Notes under the pieces: generated by a model | What the model was told of the DNA's origin: nothing | What the model saw: the letters and a program-made list of their open reading frames with translations, nothing else | The model's database searches: none | Assembly (NCBI GenBank): GCA_026645945.1 | Contig: JAPKMO010000003.1 | Location: 25,319-89,318 of the forward strand | Length of the DNA stretch: 64,000 nucleotides | Origin: Anaerolineae bacterium | GTDB lineage: Bacteria; Chloroflexota; Anaerolineae; Aggregatilineales; Phototrophicaceae | Direction: 5' to 3' | Shown: positions 39,633 to 50,248 of the stretch, piece after piece | Layout of the letters: every line of letters begins with the position of its first letter | Position numbering within the stretch: position 1 is the first letter of the stretch | Program-made: the position numbers and the translations under genes

Positions 39633-40839
39633 ATTGTGGCATGAACTACTGGCTCAGTACCTCGCCGGTACGCTGTCCCCCGATGACCGCGCCGATTTTG
39701 ACCGCTGCCTGCAAGATGACGAAACCTGCCGGGACGAACTCCGTGAATGGCGAGCCATCGCGGCGGCGGTGAAGCAGGACGCCGACGCGCGGGTGGAGCA
39801 TGTGCCGCCGCTGCCGGCAGCTTTTTACGAGCGGTTGGGCGTTCAGCCTTCCGCTAACGGCTCTCTGCGACACGCAATGACCGATATGGAGGAGAGCATG
39901 ACTTCACTGGTTGGAAGTAAGAGTAAAGAGAAACGAAAACACGCTCAGGACCGGCCCGTGACGCTGGCGGCGGCGTTGGGGGCGCTGCTGCTGGGCGGGC
40001 TGGTGCTGCTGGCGAGCGGGGGGGGGCGCCCGCCCGGTGTGCCGCTGGCGAGCGTGATGGAGCAGGACTCAACACTTATGCCTCAAGATGTGGACATGAA
40101 CGGCATATACCTTACAGCAACGGCGCTGATTGTAGGGGCGACAGAGACGAAGGCGGCTGTGGACGCCAGCCCGACCCTGACTCCAACCGATACCTTTACG
40201 CCTGCGCTGGCTGTCCCCACGTTAGTGCCGTTCGCGACCGCGACGCCGCTCGCGGTACAGGCCATTGAGGTTCAGCCGACGGTTGTGCCGCCGGTGTCGG
40301 CCATGCAGCCCATCGTGGCTGCCCCGGCGCGGCTGGCGGGCGAGGCGCAGCTTCAGGTCAACATCCAGGAGGGCGGCGTACTGCTGTCGCCGGATGGGAT
40401 GCGCCTGGTGGTGCTGAGCGTTAACGGCGCGGCGCGGCTGCTGGACGCTGCGACGCTTGAACAGATCGAGTTGATCGTGCCAGCCGCGACGACCATCACG
40501 CACATGAGCTTCAGCCCGGACGGCGCGCTGCTGGCCGTCGGGCAGGCTGACGGAGATGTGCGCCTGCTAGATGCCCGCACGGGCGCGCAGCGGGATGTCG
40601 TCGAAGGCGATGGGTTGGTGTCCGGGCTGGCCTTCAGCGCCGACGGACAGATCGCCGTCATTCGCGGCGCCGGTGCGATCAATACCCTGTGGCTGTATGA
40701 TCTGGAAACCGGACGGCAGTCGGCGGTAATGGTCTATGATGTGCCGCTGGCAGGCGCGGCCTTCAGCCTCGACGGGTCGCAGATTATCGTCGGGACGCTG
40801 GATGGCCGGGTGCTGGTGCTGGCGCTTGGCGGGGAATAA
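39622..40839 (+). CDS. transmembrane anti-sigma factor with extracytoplasmic WD40-like propeller
   Basis: N-term zinc-less anti-sigma-like region, TM VTLAAALGALLLGGLVLLAS, then WD40-like blades (MSFSPDGALLAVGQADGDVRLLDARTG). Confidence 0.75.
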   Translation: MNRKLWHELLAQYLAGTLSPDDRADFDRCLQDDETCRDELREWRAIAAAVKQDADARVEHVPPLPAAFYERLGVQPSANGSLRHAMTDMEESMTSLVGSKSKEKRKHAQDRPVTLAAALGALLLGGLVLLASGGGRPPGVPLASVMEQDSTLMPQDVDMNGIYLTATALIVGATETKAAVDASPTLTPTDTFTPALAVPTLVPFATATPLAVQAIEVQPTVVPPVSAMQPIVAAPARLAGEAQLQVNIQEGGVLLSPDGMRLVVLSVNGAARLLDAATLEQIELIVPAATTITHMSFSPDGALLAVGQADGDVRLLDARTGAQRDVVEGDGLVSGLAFSADGQIAVIRGAGAINTLWLYDLETGRQSAVMVYDVPLAGAAFSLDGSQIIVGTLDGRVLVLALGGE

Positions 40840-40852
40840 AACGGCGGTACTG

Positions 40853-40882
40853 GTAGGGGAGGGTTTCTAAACCCTCCCCTAC
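40853..40882. repeat. palindrome GTAGGGGAGGGTTTCTAAACCCTCCCCTAC between convergent genes
   Basis: perfect 14 bp arms; same GTAGGGG...CCCCTAC family as the in-gene elements; may also act as a terminator. Confidence 0.8.
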
Positions 40883-40887
40883 AACAA

Positions 40888-42912
40888 TTACCCGAACAGG
40901 ATGTTTTTTTCGGCCTCCTTGTCGGCCAGCGCGCCGCGCAGATCAAGCATCTGGTCGCGCAGGGCGGCGGCTTTCTCGAACTCAAGCGCCTGGGCGGCGG
41001 CCTTCATCTCGCGTTCCAGTTCTTTAATCATGCGGTGGATTTCGTCTTTGGGCAGTTCGGCCAGGTTCACGGTCCGCCCGGCTTCGGCTTTGGCGGCTTC
41101 GTCGCTCATGGCGCGCACGCGGTCGGTCAGGTCGCGCACCTGTTTGACAATGCTGGCCGGGGTGATGTTATGTTCGATGTTGTATCGCGCCTGGATGGCT
41201 CGGCGGCGGTTGGTTTCTTCGATGGCGCGTTTCATCGAGTCGGTCATGGTGTTGGCGTACAGGATCACCTTACCCTCGATGTGCCGCGCTGCCCGCCCGA
41301 TGTTCTGGATGAGCGCCTGCTCCGAACGCAGGAAGCCTTCTTTATCGGCATCCAGGATGGCAACCAGCGAGACTTCCGGCAGGTCAATACCTTCCCGCAG
41401 CAGGTTGATGCCCACCAGCACATCGTAGACGCCCAGGCGCAGATCGCGCAGGATTTCTACTCGTTCAATTGTTTCGATTTCAGCGTGCAGGTAATGGGCG
41501 CGGATGCCCATTTCGTTGATGTAACCGGCCAGTTCTTCGGCCATGCGCTGGGTGAGGGTGGTGATGAGCGCCCGCTGGCCTTTTTTGACGCGCAGCGCGA
41601 CTTCTTGCAGCAGGTCTTCGATCTGGCCTTCGACCGGGCGAACGAACACTTCCGGGTCGAGGACGCCGGTGGGCCGGATGATCTGCTGGACGGTCTTCTG
41701 GCTGATTTCGCGTTCCCAGGGGCCGGGCGTGGCGCTGGTGTAAATCGTCTGGCCCATACGCTTCTGGAATTCCTCGAAGCTTAATGGGCGGTTATCCAGC
41801 GCGCTGGGCAGGCGGAAGCCATAATCCACCAGCGTAATTTTGCGCTGGCGGTCGCCGTTAAACATGCCGCGCACCTGCGGGATGGTCATATGGCTTTCGT
41901 CGATCACCAGCAGGTAATCGTCCGGGAAGTAATCCAGCAGCGTCCAGGGCGGCGCGCCTGCCGGGCGCTGGTCGAGATGGCGCGAGTAGTTTTCGATGCC
42001 GGAACAGTAGCCGACTTCGCGGATCATCTCCAGGTCGTAGCGCGTGCGCTGTTCGAGCCGCTGCGCTTCCAGCAGTTGGCCCTGCTGCCTAAAAAATGCC
42101 AGCCGTTCCTCTAGCTCAGCTTCGATGTCGTGCAGCGCTTTCTTCAGCTTTTCGTCGTTGGTGATATACTGCTCCGCCGGCCAGATGGTGATGGCCTGGT
42201 GATCGGCCAGGATTTCGCCGGTCAGTGGGTCGAATTCGGTGATGCGCTCGACTTCATCGCCGAACAACTGGATGCGGTAGCCGGTTTCGCTGTAAGCCGG
42301 CACGACTTCCAGCGTATCGCCGCGCGCGCGGAACGTGCCGCGTTTGAGGTCCATATCGTTGCGGGAATACTGGATATGCACAAGCTGGCGCAGGATGGTA
42401 TCGCGCCGCATGTGCCGCCCGACATCTATGCGGATGGTGGACATGCGCCACGCTTCCGGGTCGCCGATGCCGTAGATGCACGATACCGACGCGACGATGA
42501 TTGTATCGCGCCGTGACGAGAGCGAGGCCATCGCCGACAGCCGCAGGCGGTCAATCTGTTCGTTGATGTCGGTTTCTTTTTCGATGTACAGGTCGCGTTT
42601 GGGGACGTAGGCTTCCGGCTGGTAATAGTCGTAGTAGCTGACGAAATATTCAACGGCGTTGCGCGGGAAGAATTCCTTGAACTCGGCGTACAGCTGCGCG
42701 GCCAGTGTTTTGTTGTGTGCCAGCACCAGGGTCGGGCGCTGAACCTGCTCGATGACGCGGGCGATGGAGTGGGTTTTACCCGTCCCGGTCGCCCCTAAAA
42801 GAACCTGATGGCGGAGTGATTGTTTAATGCCTTCCACCAGTTCTGCAATGGCCTGGGGTTGGTCGCCGGTGGGCTGAAATGGGGCTTCAACCTGGAATGG
42901 GGGCATATTCAC
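40888..42912 (-). CDS. uvrB: excinuclease ABC subunit B
   Basis: GATGTGKT Walker [54 protein letters not shown]. Confidence 0.97.
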   Translation of the reverse strand: MNMPPFQVEAPFQPTGDQPQAIAELVEGIKQSLRHQVLLGATGTGKTHSIARVIEQVQRPTLVLAHNKTLAAQLYAEFKEFFPRNAVEYFVSYYDYYQPEAYVPKRDLYIEKETDINEQIDRLRLSAMASLSSRRDTIIVASVSCIYGIGDPEAWRMSTIRIDVGRHMRRDTILRQLVHIQYSRNDMDLKRGTFRARGDTLEVVPAYSETGYRIQLFGDEVERITEFDPLTGEILADHQAITIWPAEQYITNDEKLKKALHDIEAELEERLAFFRQQGQLLEAQRLEQRTRYDLEMIREVGYCSGIENYSRHLDQRPAGAPPWTLLDYFPDDYLLVIDESHMTIPQVRGMFNGDRQRKITLVDYGFRLPSALDNRPLSFEEFQKRMGQTIYTSATPGPWEREISQKTVQQIIRPTGVLDPEVFVRPVEGQIEDLLQEVALRVKKGQRALITTLTQRMAEELAGYINEMGIRAHYLHAEIETIERVEILRDLRLGVYDVLVGINLLREGIDLPEVSLVAILDADKEGFLRSEQALIQNIGRAARHIEGKVILYANTMTDSMKRAIEETNRRRAIQARYNIEHNITPASIVKQVRDLTDRVRAMSDEAAKAEAGRTVNLAELPKDEIHRMIKELEREMKAAAQALEFEKAAALRDQMLDLRGALADKEAEKNILFG

Positions 42913-43061
42913 GCTCGCTTTCGGAACGTTCGTTCGAGTGGGTGGAGCGATTATAGTGTAAATTCGGCCTGTCGAACAGGTACAGTTTCATTGCGGTTCT
43001 GGTCGAAATTCTGTACTCTTAAATCAAACATGGGTTGGATTGTTGGAAAAGGCAGGCTCTG

Positions 43062-43970
43062 ATGGTTTTGACACAGCATACACATTTTGCGACCACCACG
43101 CGCGGTTTGCAGCGCGACATCCCACCGATGAAATTGTATGAAAAAGCTAAAAAGTTCGGTATCTGGAATCCCAGCGAGATTGATTTTTCGCAAGATGTTG
43201 AGGACTGGAAAAAATTGACCGCTGAAGAAAAGGATGCCATCCTGCGGCTGACTGCGGTTTTCCAATCCGGCGAGGAGGCCGTTACGCTCGACCTGCTGCC
43301 GCTGATTATGACGGTGGCAAAAGAGGGCCGCATCGAAGAAGAGCTGTACCTGACAACGTTTTTGTGGGAAGAAGCCAAACATACCGATTTTTTCAACCGC
43401 TGGCTGGTTGAGGTGGCCGGAAACCCCGGCGACCTGAGCCGCTACCACCTGGACAGCTACCGGGCGCTGTTTTACGAGGCGCTGCCGCAGGCGCTTAACC
43501 GGCTAAGCAGCGACGATTCACCCGCCGCCCAGGTGCAGGCATCCGTGACCTATAACATGATCGTCGAAGGCGTGCTGGCCGAAACCGGCTATCACGTTTA
43601 TTACAACGCGCTGCGCAGCCATAACCTGATGCCCGGCACGACGCGCGGTATTGACTATCTCAAGCAGGATGAGTCGCGGCATATCGCTTACGGCATCTTT
43701 CTGATTTCGCGGCTGGTATCGTTGGACGACTCGCTGTGGGGCATCGTCGAGCAGACCATGAACACGCTGCTTATGCCGGCCATCGGCGTGCTGACCGAAT
43801 CGTTCGATTGTTACGACCCCGTGCCGTTCGGTTTGCGGCCTGACGATTTTACCAGCTTCGCCATGATGCAGTTTCAGAAGCGGGCGGCGCGGCTGGAAAA
43901 AGCGCGCGGCGCGTCGTTAGAGGAAATTTACCGGGTGACGCAGGCGGCAATTGACGCGGGGGATGCGTGA
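43062..43970 (+). CDS. R2-like ligand-binding oxidase (R2lox)
   Basis: HFATTTRGLQRDIPPMKLYEKAKKFGIWNPSEIDFSQD; FQSGEEAVTLDLLPL; EEAKHTDFF; NMIVEGVLAETGYH. Confidence 0.88.
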   Translation: MVLTQHTHFATTTRGLQRDIPPMKLYEKAKKFGIWNPSEIDFSQDVEDWKKLTAEEKDAILRLTAVFQSGEEAVTLDLLPLIMTVAKEGRIEEELYLTTFLWEEAKHTDFFNRWLVEVAGNPGDLSRYHLDSYRALFYEALPQALNRLSSDDSPAAQVQASVTYNMIVEGVLAETGYHVYYNALRSHNLMPGTTRGIDYLKQDESRHIAYGIFLISRLVSLDDSLWGIVEQTMNTLLMPAIGVLTESFDCYDPVPFGLRPDDFTSFAMMQFQKRAARLEKARGASLEEIYRVTQAAIDAGDA

Positions 43971-44006
43971 ACAGAAGCGCCCCGGCGGTTGGGACGGAAT
44001 TCACCA

Positions 44007-44035
44007 TTGACGCTGCCGAACAGGACTGCTAAACT
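44007..44035 (+). promoter_or_regulatory. promoter TTGACG-N17-TAAACT for the tRNA pair
   Basis: -35/-10-like hexamers 12 nt before tRNA-fMet. Confidence 0.55.
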
Positions 44036-44046
44036 ACAGGGCATGT

Positions 44047-44118
<72 letters not shown>

Positions 44119-44126
44119 TTTTAAAT

Positions 44127-44200
44127 GGCGACGTAGCTCAGTTGGTCAGAGCGAGCGACTCATAACCGCTAGGTGGCTGGTTCGAATCCAGCCGTCGCCA
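44127..44200 (+). tRNA. tRNA-Met (CAT), elongator-like
   Basis: GGCGACG/CGTCGCC acceptor, CTCATAA anticodon loop, GCTGG TTCGAAT CCAGC T-arm; could be Ile2 (lysidine) but resembles elongator Met. Confidence 0.88.
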
Positions 44201-44217
44201 ACTGTAACGATATTAAT

Positions 44218-44247
44218 AATAAGCTCCTGAGTGGAGCTTATTTTTTT
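44218..44247 (+). terminator. Rho-independent terminator
   Basis: AATAAGCTCC(TGAGT)GGAGCTTATT followed by a T run. Confidence 0.85.
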
Positions 44248-44307
44248 GCCTATGTGATGAACCAGTGATATATTCTTAATTTAACACATGATCGGAGGTT
44301 CTGTCTG

Positions 44308-44976
44308 ATGAAACAAGCAGTACGAGAGAAAGCGCGCCAGCTGCGCCTTGAAGGGATGTCGGTTCGTGATATCGCCAAAGAATTAAGCGTTTCTCGCGGC
44401 TCAGTCAGTGTGTGGGTGCGCGATGTTCAACTGACTGATGAACAAAAGGAACGTTTGAGGGCCAACCAGAAGCAGTGGGCTGCTCAGAACAATGGCGCTC
44501 AAACCAATCGGCAGTTGGGATTAGTGCGCCGCTCAGCTTTTCAACAGGAAGGAAGGGAAAAGGCAAAAGAGATGCGGCCATTACATCTGGCCGGATGTAT
44601 GTTGTATTGGGCAGAGGGTGGAAAAATACGGAATCGGCTCTATTTTGCAAACTCTGATCCCAATATGCATTTGCTGTTTATGCGATTTTTACGAGAAGAA
44701 ATGGGTGTTAGTAAAGAAGAAATCACGATTTATATCCACTGCCATACAAGTGACCCTAATGCTATAAGACAGCTAGAGGACTACTGGGTTAATCTACTGG
44801 GTTTGTCCCGGTCTAACTTGCGAAAGACTTACACCAAGAAGGGCAGCGAAATCAAACGCAGCATTCTGGAACATGGTGTCTGTGGCGTTGGAGTCCACAG
44901 CACCGAAATCGTCCAGCACATCTACGGCGCGATACAGGAGTACGGCGGGTTCGAGAACCCGGAATGGTTGTTTTAG
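44308..44976 (+). CDS. HTH protein with LAGLIDADG-like domain
   Basis: N-term MSVRDIAKELSVSRGSVSVWVRD; then LAGCMLYWAEGGKIRNRLYFANSDPNMHLLFMRFLREEMGVSKEEITIYIHCHTS. Confidence 0.65.
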   Translation: MKQAVREKARQLRLEGMSVRDIAKELSVSRGSVSVWVRDVQLTDEQKERLRANQKQWAAQNNGAQTNRQLGLVRRSAFQQEGREKAKEMRPLHLAGCMLYWAEGGKIRNRLYFANSDPNMHLLFMRFLREEMGVSKEEITIYIHCHTSDPNAIRQLEDYWVNLLGLSRSNLRKTYTKKGSEIKRSILEHGVCGVGVHSTEIVQHIYGAIQEYGGFENPEWLF

Positions 44977-46799
44977 CCGCGCCGGTAAACTTTCACGTCG
45001 TCGAACTGCGCGGCCAGCATAAAACCGCCCGCGTCCAGATACCCCTGCTCAAAAAGCCGCTCTAGCTGATCGTGCGTGGGCAGGCCGGGATCGTAGATGA
45101 TGATTTCTACTTCCAGATCATCCCACAGCGCGGCGGGGTTGCTGCGGTAGCGTTGGATGTCTTCTTCTGCCAGCAGATGGCTCGGCGTCAGAATGGACGC
45201 AAAACGATATTCGTGCAGCCATATAAAATACAGGTTGTCGGCCAGGATGGTCTGTTCCGGCGGGATATTTTCCTGCACCCACAGCGCCGCCGGCGCGGGC
45301 GGCAGGTGTAAAGGTTTCCCCGACCGCAGATGATCGAACGGGACGCTGAGCGTGATGCCGAGGCCGACTGCTGCGAAAAAAACGAACGCTGCTGCGCCAT
45401 GTCCGGGTGTGTCCACGCCGCGCCGGAAACCGGCGGCAAACAGCCGCGCGACCAGCACTGCGTAGATGGGCATCAGCGGCACATGATAATAATCTATGGT
45501 GATGACGGCCATCAGACTGAGCGCGGCCAGCCCCAGAACGGCTACCAGCGCCGGCATCCAATCGCGCCGGTAAAACGCCGCCGCCAGCCCGGCTGCCACC
45601 AGCACAAATTCAAAACGGGATGTTTCAGCCAGCACGCGGATATGGCCGGCGAACGTGCCGAGCAGCGCGAGAAAATTCTGCGGGCTGCGCGGGGGCAGGC
45701 GGCTTACAAACAGCGCCGTGTCCGGCAGGATTTGAACGGCTGCCACGACCGCGCCGCCGGCCAGCCCGCCCAGGCCGTACAGCCATAATCCGGCTTCCGG
45801 CCACCGGTGCCCCCGCCGCGCCTGCCGGACATAACGCGGGCCGTACAGCCCGACCAGCATGGCCGCTCCAAAGCCGCCGGCGTGGTAGTGGCTGAACATG
45901 CCCAGACCTATCGCCAGCCCGGCCAGAAAATGCAGCCACCGCCGCTCCCATTTGAGCGCCGCTGAATGCAGCCACAGTGAAACCGCCAGCGCCAGCGCCA
46001 GCCCGACATCGTGCCGGATGCGCGCTGCAACCATGTATACCGCGCTGGCGAACAGCGCCCCCGCCGTCATCCAGCCGGTCGTGCGATCATAAAGGTTGGC
46101 TGCGCCGACCGCCGCAAACGGTATAACGGCCAGCGCCACCAAAAAGGAAAACAGCCGCCCTTCCCACAAACCAACACCCACCAGAGATAACCAAGCGGCC
46201 ATCGCCTGCGGGAAACGCGGCAGGTAAAAAGCCGGGCCATGATCCACACCCAGCATAATCCAGTCCAGCGGGTAGCCGGCGCGCAGATAACTGTACGCCC
46301 AGCTGAGAATCCAGGGTTCGTCAATGATGTGAACATCGGGATAGGTGGAAAGCGCGAGGATTCGGAGCAGGGTAACGCCCGCCGCCAGCGCCGCAAGGCC
46401 GCCGACCAGCGCCGGAGTTCGGCGGAAGGGCGCGCGTTCGCCGAACAGCGTCCAGTACGCCAGGCTGAAAGCCGCCGCCAGGGCGACCGCCATATGCGCG
46501 TACACCCATTCCGGTCGCAGCCCCAAACCCAGAATGCCGAGCAGGATGACGCCAATTACAATGAAAACCGCCTGCCACCGTTGGGCGGTGCGGCGGAGGC
46601 GTTCCAGACGCTCCGGTTTAATCCAGGCGGCGAAAGCTGTTACAGCCAGCGCCAGAGCGAGGTTGGCGGCGGCCAGCACGCCAAAAGAGAGGCTGCGTCC
46701 CTGGCCGGATTGTGCCGCATAAAGGGTGATATGGAGGAGCAGGGCGGCGTAAAATGCGGCCATCCCCATCCACAGGCGGCGTACAGCGTTTCCGTTCAT
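44973..46799 (-). CDS. polytopic glycosyltransferase (ArnT/GT39-like)
   Basis: 608 aa, many TM helices; DVHIIDEPWILSWAYSYLRAGYPLDWIML N-terminal loop. Confidence 0.75.
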   Translation of the reverse strand: MNGNAVRRLWMGMAAFYAALLLHITLYAAQSGQGRSLSFGVLAAANLALALAVTAFAAWIKPERLERLRRTAQRWQAVFIVIGVILLGILGLGLRPEWVYAHMAVALAAAFSLAYWTLFGERAPFRRTPALVGGLAALAAGVTLLRILALSTYPDVHIIDEPWILSWAYSYLRAGYPLDWIMLGVDHGPAFYLPRFPQAMAAWLSLVGVGLWEGRLFSFLVALAVIPFAAVGAANLYDRTTGWMTAGALFASAVYMVAARIRHDVGLALALAVSLWLHSAALKWERRWLHFLAGLAIGLGMFSHYHAGGFGAAMLVGLYGPRYVRQARRGHRWPEAGLWLYGLGGLAGGAVVAAVQILPDTALFVSRLPPRSPQNFLALLGTFAGHIRVLAETSRFEFVLVAAGLAAAFYRRDWMPALVAVLGLAALSLMAVITIDYYHVPLMPIYAVLVARLFAAGFRRGVDTPGHGAAAFVFFAAVGLGITLSVPFDHLRSGKPLHLPPAPAALWVQENIPPEQTILADNLYFIWLHEYRFASILTPSHLLAEEDIQRYRSNPAALWDDLEVEIIIYDPGLPTHDQLERLFEQGYLDAGGFMLAAQFDDVKVYRRG

Positions 46800-46825
46800 C
46801 TTCGGCCTGCCAAAAGCGGGTTATT

Positions 46826-48088
46826 TTATGCCGGGGGATGATAGCCGCTCTCCTCCAACCGCGCCAGATCATCCCAGGTTTCGCGGCGGCGGGTGACTTG
46901 CCAGGTCTGGCCGTCTTCCGAAACAATCACTTCCGGTGGGCGCGGGCGCTGGTTGTAGTTGCTTGCCATCACCCAACCATATGCTCCGGCGGTTAGCACC
47001 GCCAGCAGATCGCCGGGCCGGATGTCCGGCAGCAGACGGCTGCGCCCCAGCACATCCGCCGTTTCACAAACCGGGCCGACAACATCAACCGGGTGGCGGG
47101 CAGCGCCTTCAGCCGGTTGCAAAAGCGGCACGATTTCATGATAGGCGTCGTACAGGGCGGGGCGAATCAGTTCCGCCATGCTGCCATCGGTAATCAAGAA
47201 AGTCTGCCCAGCCTGCTGCTTGCGGTACAGCGCCGTCACCACCAGGATACCGGCATCGGCGATGATCGAGCGCCCCGGTTCGAGCAGGACGGTATAACCC
47301 ACCAGCAGCGGCTTGAGCGCAGCGGCGAAGTCCTCCGGCGGAGGCACGGTTTCATCGGGCGTGTAGGCTGTTGGCAGGCCGCCGCCGATGTTCACAGTTT
47401 GGATGGCGGGGTAGGGGGCGATCAAATTCAGCGCGGCCTCGACCGCGCTGCGCGTGGCCTGCGTGTCGTGGAGCTGGCTGCCGATGTGAATGTGGATACC
47501 CTCGAAGCGTAGATGCGGGTAATCGGTCTGATGCGCCAGCATGTCGCGTACTACGTCCGCCGGCAGGCCGAACTTAGCGCCGCTGTGTCCGGTGGCGATA
47601 TGGGGATGCGTGCTGGCGGCGATGTCCGGGTTCAAGCGCAGCGCCACCCGCGCCGTTCTGCCAGCTTCGGCGGCCAGGTGGTCGAGCAGGCGGATTTCGT
47701 CCGGGTTTTCGACATTGAACCAGCCGACATTATGTTCCAGCGCGTAGCGCAGTTCGGCGGGCGTTTTGCCCACGCCGGCAAAAACGATGGTTTCGGGGCG
47801 CGCGCCGGCCAGCAGCGCCCGGTGAATTTCGCCGCCGCTGACGGCATCCACGCCGGCCCCGGCGGCCACCAGCGCCCTGAGTATCGCCAGGCTGGCATTG
47901 GCTTTGGCGCTGTAATGAATATGGGTGTTCATGCCGGCGAAAGCCTGCTGGATGCGCCCCAGGTTGGCGAGCGCGCGGCGCTGGCTGTAGATATAAACCG
48001 GCGTACCGCAGGCAGCGGCGATGTCCGCCGCCCGCACCGAGTCCACAGACAGCGCGCCGTTCTGATATTGAATGGAGTCGTTGAACAT
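46826..48088 (-). CDS. lysA: diaminopimelate decarboxylase
   Basis: HYSAKANASLAILRAL PLP-Lys motif, GIHIHIGSQL, NIGGGLPTAY, GPVCETADVLG. Confidence 0.93.
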   Translation of the reverse strand: MFNDSIQYQNGALSVDSVRAADIAAACGTPVYIYSQRRALANLGRIQQAFAGMNTHIHYSAKANASLAILRALVAAGAGVDAVSGGEIHRALLAGARPETIVFAGVGKTPAELRYALEHNVGWFNVENPDEIRLLDHLAAEAGRTARVALRLNPDIAASTHPHIATGHSGAKFGLPADVVRDMLAHQTDYPHLRFEGIHIHIGSQLHDTQATRSAVEAALNLIAPYPAIQTVNIGGGLPTAYTPDETVPPPEDFAAALKPLLVGYTVLLEPGRSIIADAGILVVTALYRKQQAGQTFLITDGSMAELIRPALYDAYHEIVPLLQPAEGAARHPVDVVGPVCETADVLGRSRLLPDIRPGDLLAVLTAGAYGWVMASNYNQRPRPPEVIVSEDGQTWQVTRRRETWDDLARLEESGYHPPA

Positions 48089-48091
48089 GGT

Positions 48092-50125
48092 TTAGTGCGG
48101 CACGCCCTGCGCGTTTTTGAGTCCCAGCACACGGAAAACCCGTGAAGGCTGGTGAATGCCTTTGAGCGATACTGCTCCCAGTTCTTCCGCTACCACCAGA
48201 TTATCGAGCATCTGGTAGGTGTTCTGGCTGATGAGCGTTTGCCCCCCTTCGGCGATGCTGCACAGCCGCGCGCCCAGGTTGACGATGCGGCCCAGCGCAG
48301 TGAATTCGCTGCGGACGGGATGGCCGAACTCACCGGCGATGGCCTCGCCGGAGCTGATGCCCACCCCCATAAACGGCAGCTCGCGCCCCTGGGCGGCCAT
48401 CACGCGCTGAAGCTCCCGGTGAATGGCCTGCATTTCCATAGCGGCCTGGACGGCGCGGAAGGCGTGATCTTCCATGTGTATAGGCGTGCCGAACAGCCCG
48501 ATGACTTCATCGCCGACGAATTTATCCAGGGTTCCACCGTGTTTAAAAATCACGTCGGTCATGCGCCCCAGGAATATATTCAGCGTTTTGACCAGTTCTT
48601 CCGGCTCAATGCGTTCCGCCCATTCGGTCGAGCCGCGCAGGTCGGCGAACAGGACGCTTAAAACCACGCGCTCGCCGTCCAGCAGGTTAGTATCGGCCCG
48701 CTGGAGCAGGTGTTCCAGCACCTTCGGGTCAACCGAACGGCTGAGCAGCATTCGCATCCGGCGCTGTTCCAGGCGCTCGAAGATGGCGGTATCCACCTGG
48801 CTGGTGATGGCGGCCAGGATGCGCCGATCTTCGGCATCAAAGCCCCTGGCGCGGGTGCTGTTGAGCGCCCCAAAAACGCCGATGATCCGTTCGTTGAGGA
48901 TGAGCGGCACAGCCACCGTCGAGCGCACCGGGCCGTCGGCCTGGTTTGAAAAAACCAGCTCGCCCCGCTCGATCGCCTGGCGGGCGATCCGGTGGATGAC
49001 CTCCTGGTAGCCCGGCGTGGTGATCTGCCCGTCTACCGTTGCCGAGCGCAGTTCCAGTTCTTCTTTATCGCCGGTTTTATACAGCATGATGAAGCCGATT
49101 TCGCTGGAGATGGCCTCGCATAACTCGTTCAAAACCGCCTGGAGCAGGGCGTCGAAATCCTTTTCCCGGTCGCGGATGCGGTCTATGCGGTAAATGGTTT
49201 CCAGTTCGCGCTTCCGCAGCGAAAGCTGGTGATAAATGCGGCTGAAAACAATGGCCGAGTCCATCTGGGACATGAGCGCGTGCAGCAGGCGGTGGTCGCC
49301 GATGGAAAACGGCTGCTGACGCCCGACGACGACGGCGCCCAAGCGCGCCCCGGCGACGATAAACGGCGCGGCCAGCAGCTTCAGGTCGTCAAAACCGTCC
49401 GGCGCGGGGATCACCTGGGGGATGCTGATGTCAGTCGCATGGCGGCGAATGTGTTCCAGCGCCGGCGAGTTGAGATCGAACTTGTCCACCACGCCGCGCA
49501 CGATCATCTCGCCGCTGTCAACATGCGTCAGCAGCACCAAGCACAGTTCGGCATGGTACTGGTGCAGCAGAATGGTCGTAAAGCCGCTGATGAGTTCACC
49601 CTCGTTGGCGGTGCGGTCGCGCAGGCGGTCAATCTCAAAAATAGCTTCTAGTTCGCGGTTGCGCTGGTTGAGCTTCCAGACGGTGCGCGCCTGGATAACC
49701 GCCGAATCGATCTGGCTTTCCGCCAGGGAAAGCCGGGCGATTTCCTCCGGGCTGAAGGGCCGGCTGTCGCGCACCAGGACGATGCCGCCCAGGGGGAACT
49801 CGTCCAGGATGATCTGCACGCCCAGGGTATAGGCCCAGCGGGTATCGGCCAGCGGCGCCGGCGTGGAAAGTTCCATCGCCTGCCGGGAAAGCTGGGCGCA
49901 GACCGAGTCCGGCAGGCCGGCACTCGCCATACATTCGATGTCGTCGCTGGTTTCGGCCACCAGGACGATGGCGCAGCCTTCCGCCTCGAAGTCCTGCTTT
50001 AGCAGCTCGGCGATTTTTTCAAACATGGCCTGGGGGTCGCCGTCATCGTGCAGTGTATCGCGCGCTTGGTCGAGGGCCAGCACAAGCTGGAGCGCGCGGG
50101 CAGTATCTTGCTGGTCGGTTGGCAT
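48092..50125 (-). CDS. multi-GAF class III adenylate/guanylate cyclase
   Basis: C-terminal cyclase VVLSVLFADLRGSTEWAERIEPEELVKTLNIFLGRMTDVIFKHGGTLDKFVGDEVIGLFG; upstream GAF-like repeats. Confidence 0.9.
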   Translation of the reverse strand: MPTDQQDTARALQLVLALDQARDTLHDDGDPQAMFEKIAELLKQDFEAEGCAIVLVAETSDDIECMASAGLPDSVCAQLSRQAMELSTPAPLADTRWAYTLGVQIILDEFPLGGIVLVRDSRPFSPEEIARLSLAESQIDSAVIQARTVWKLNQRNRELEAIFEIDRLRDRTANEGELISGFTTILLHQYHAELCLVLLTHVDSGEMIVRGVVDKFDLNSPALEHIRRHATDISIPQVIPAPDGFDDLKLLAAPFIVAGARLGAVVVGRQQPFSIGDHRLLHALMSQMDSAIVFSRIYHQLSLRKRELETIYRIDRIRDREKDFDALLQAVLNELCEAISSEIGFIMLYKTGDKEELELRSATVDGQITTPGYQEVIHRIARQAIERGELVFSNQADGPVRSTVAVPLILNERIIGVFGALNSTRARGFDAEDRRILAAITSQVDTAIFERLEQRRMRMLLSRSVDPKVLEHLLQRADTNLLDGERVVLSVLFADLRGSTEWAERIEPEELVKTLNIFLGRMTDVIFKHGGTLDKFVGDEVIGLFGTPIHMEDHAFRAVQAAMEMQAIHRELQRVMAAQGRELPFMGVGISSGEAIAGEFGHPVRSEFTALGRIVNLGARLCSIAEGGQTLISQNTYQMLDNLVVAEELGAVSLKGIHQPSRVFRVLGLKNAQGVPH

Positions 50126-50248
50126 AATTTCCTCGTTCGTTTAAATGTCCAAACGCGGTTTTAACCCAGTATTGTACACTCTGGCAAGGCGCGGTATGCT
50201 CATAAGTATAGCAGAGAACCTTTCGTAAGGCTTGCGGGCCACAGGTAG

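Noticed and set aside
37504-40839. Possible complete local DGR cassette (RT, TR, Avd)
   Set aside because: No reverse transcriptase motif or AAC-rich template repeat could be found in this window; only the candidate VR is reported
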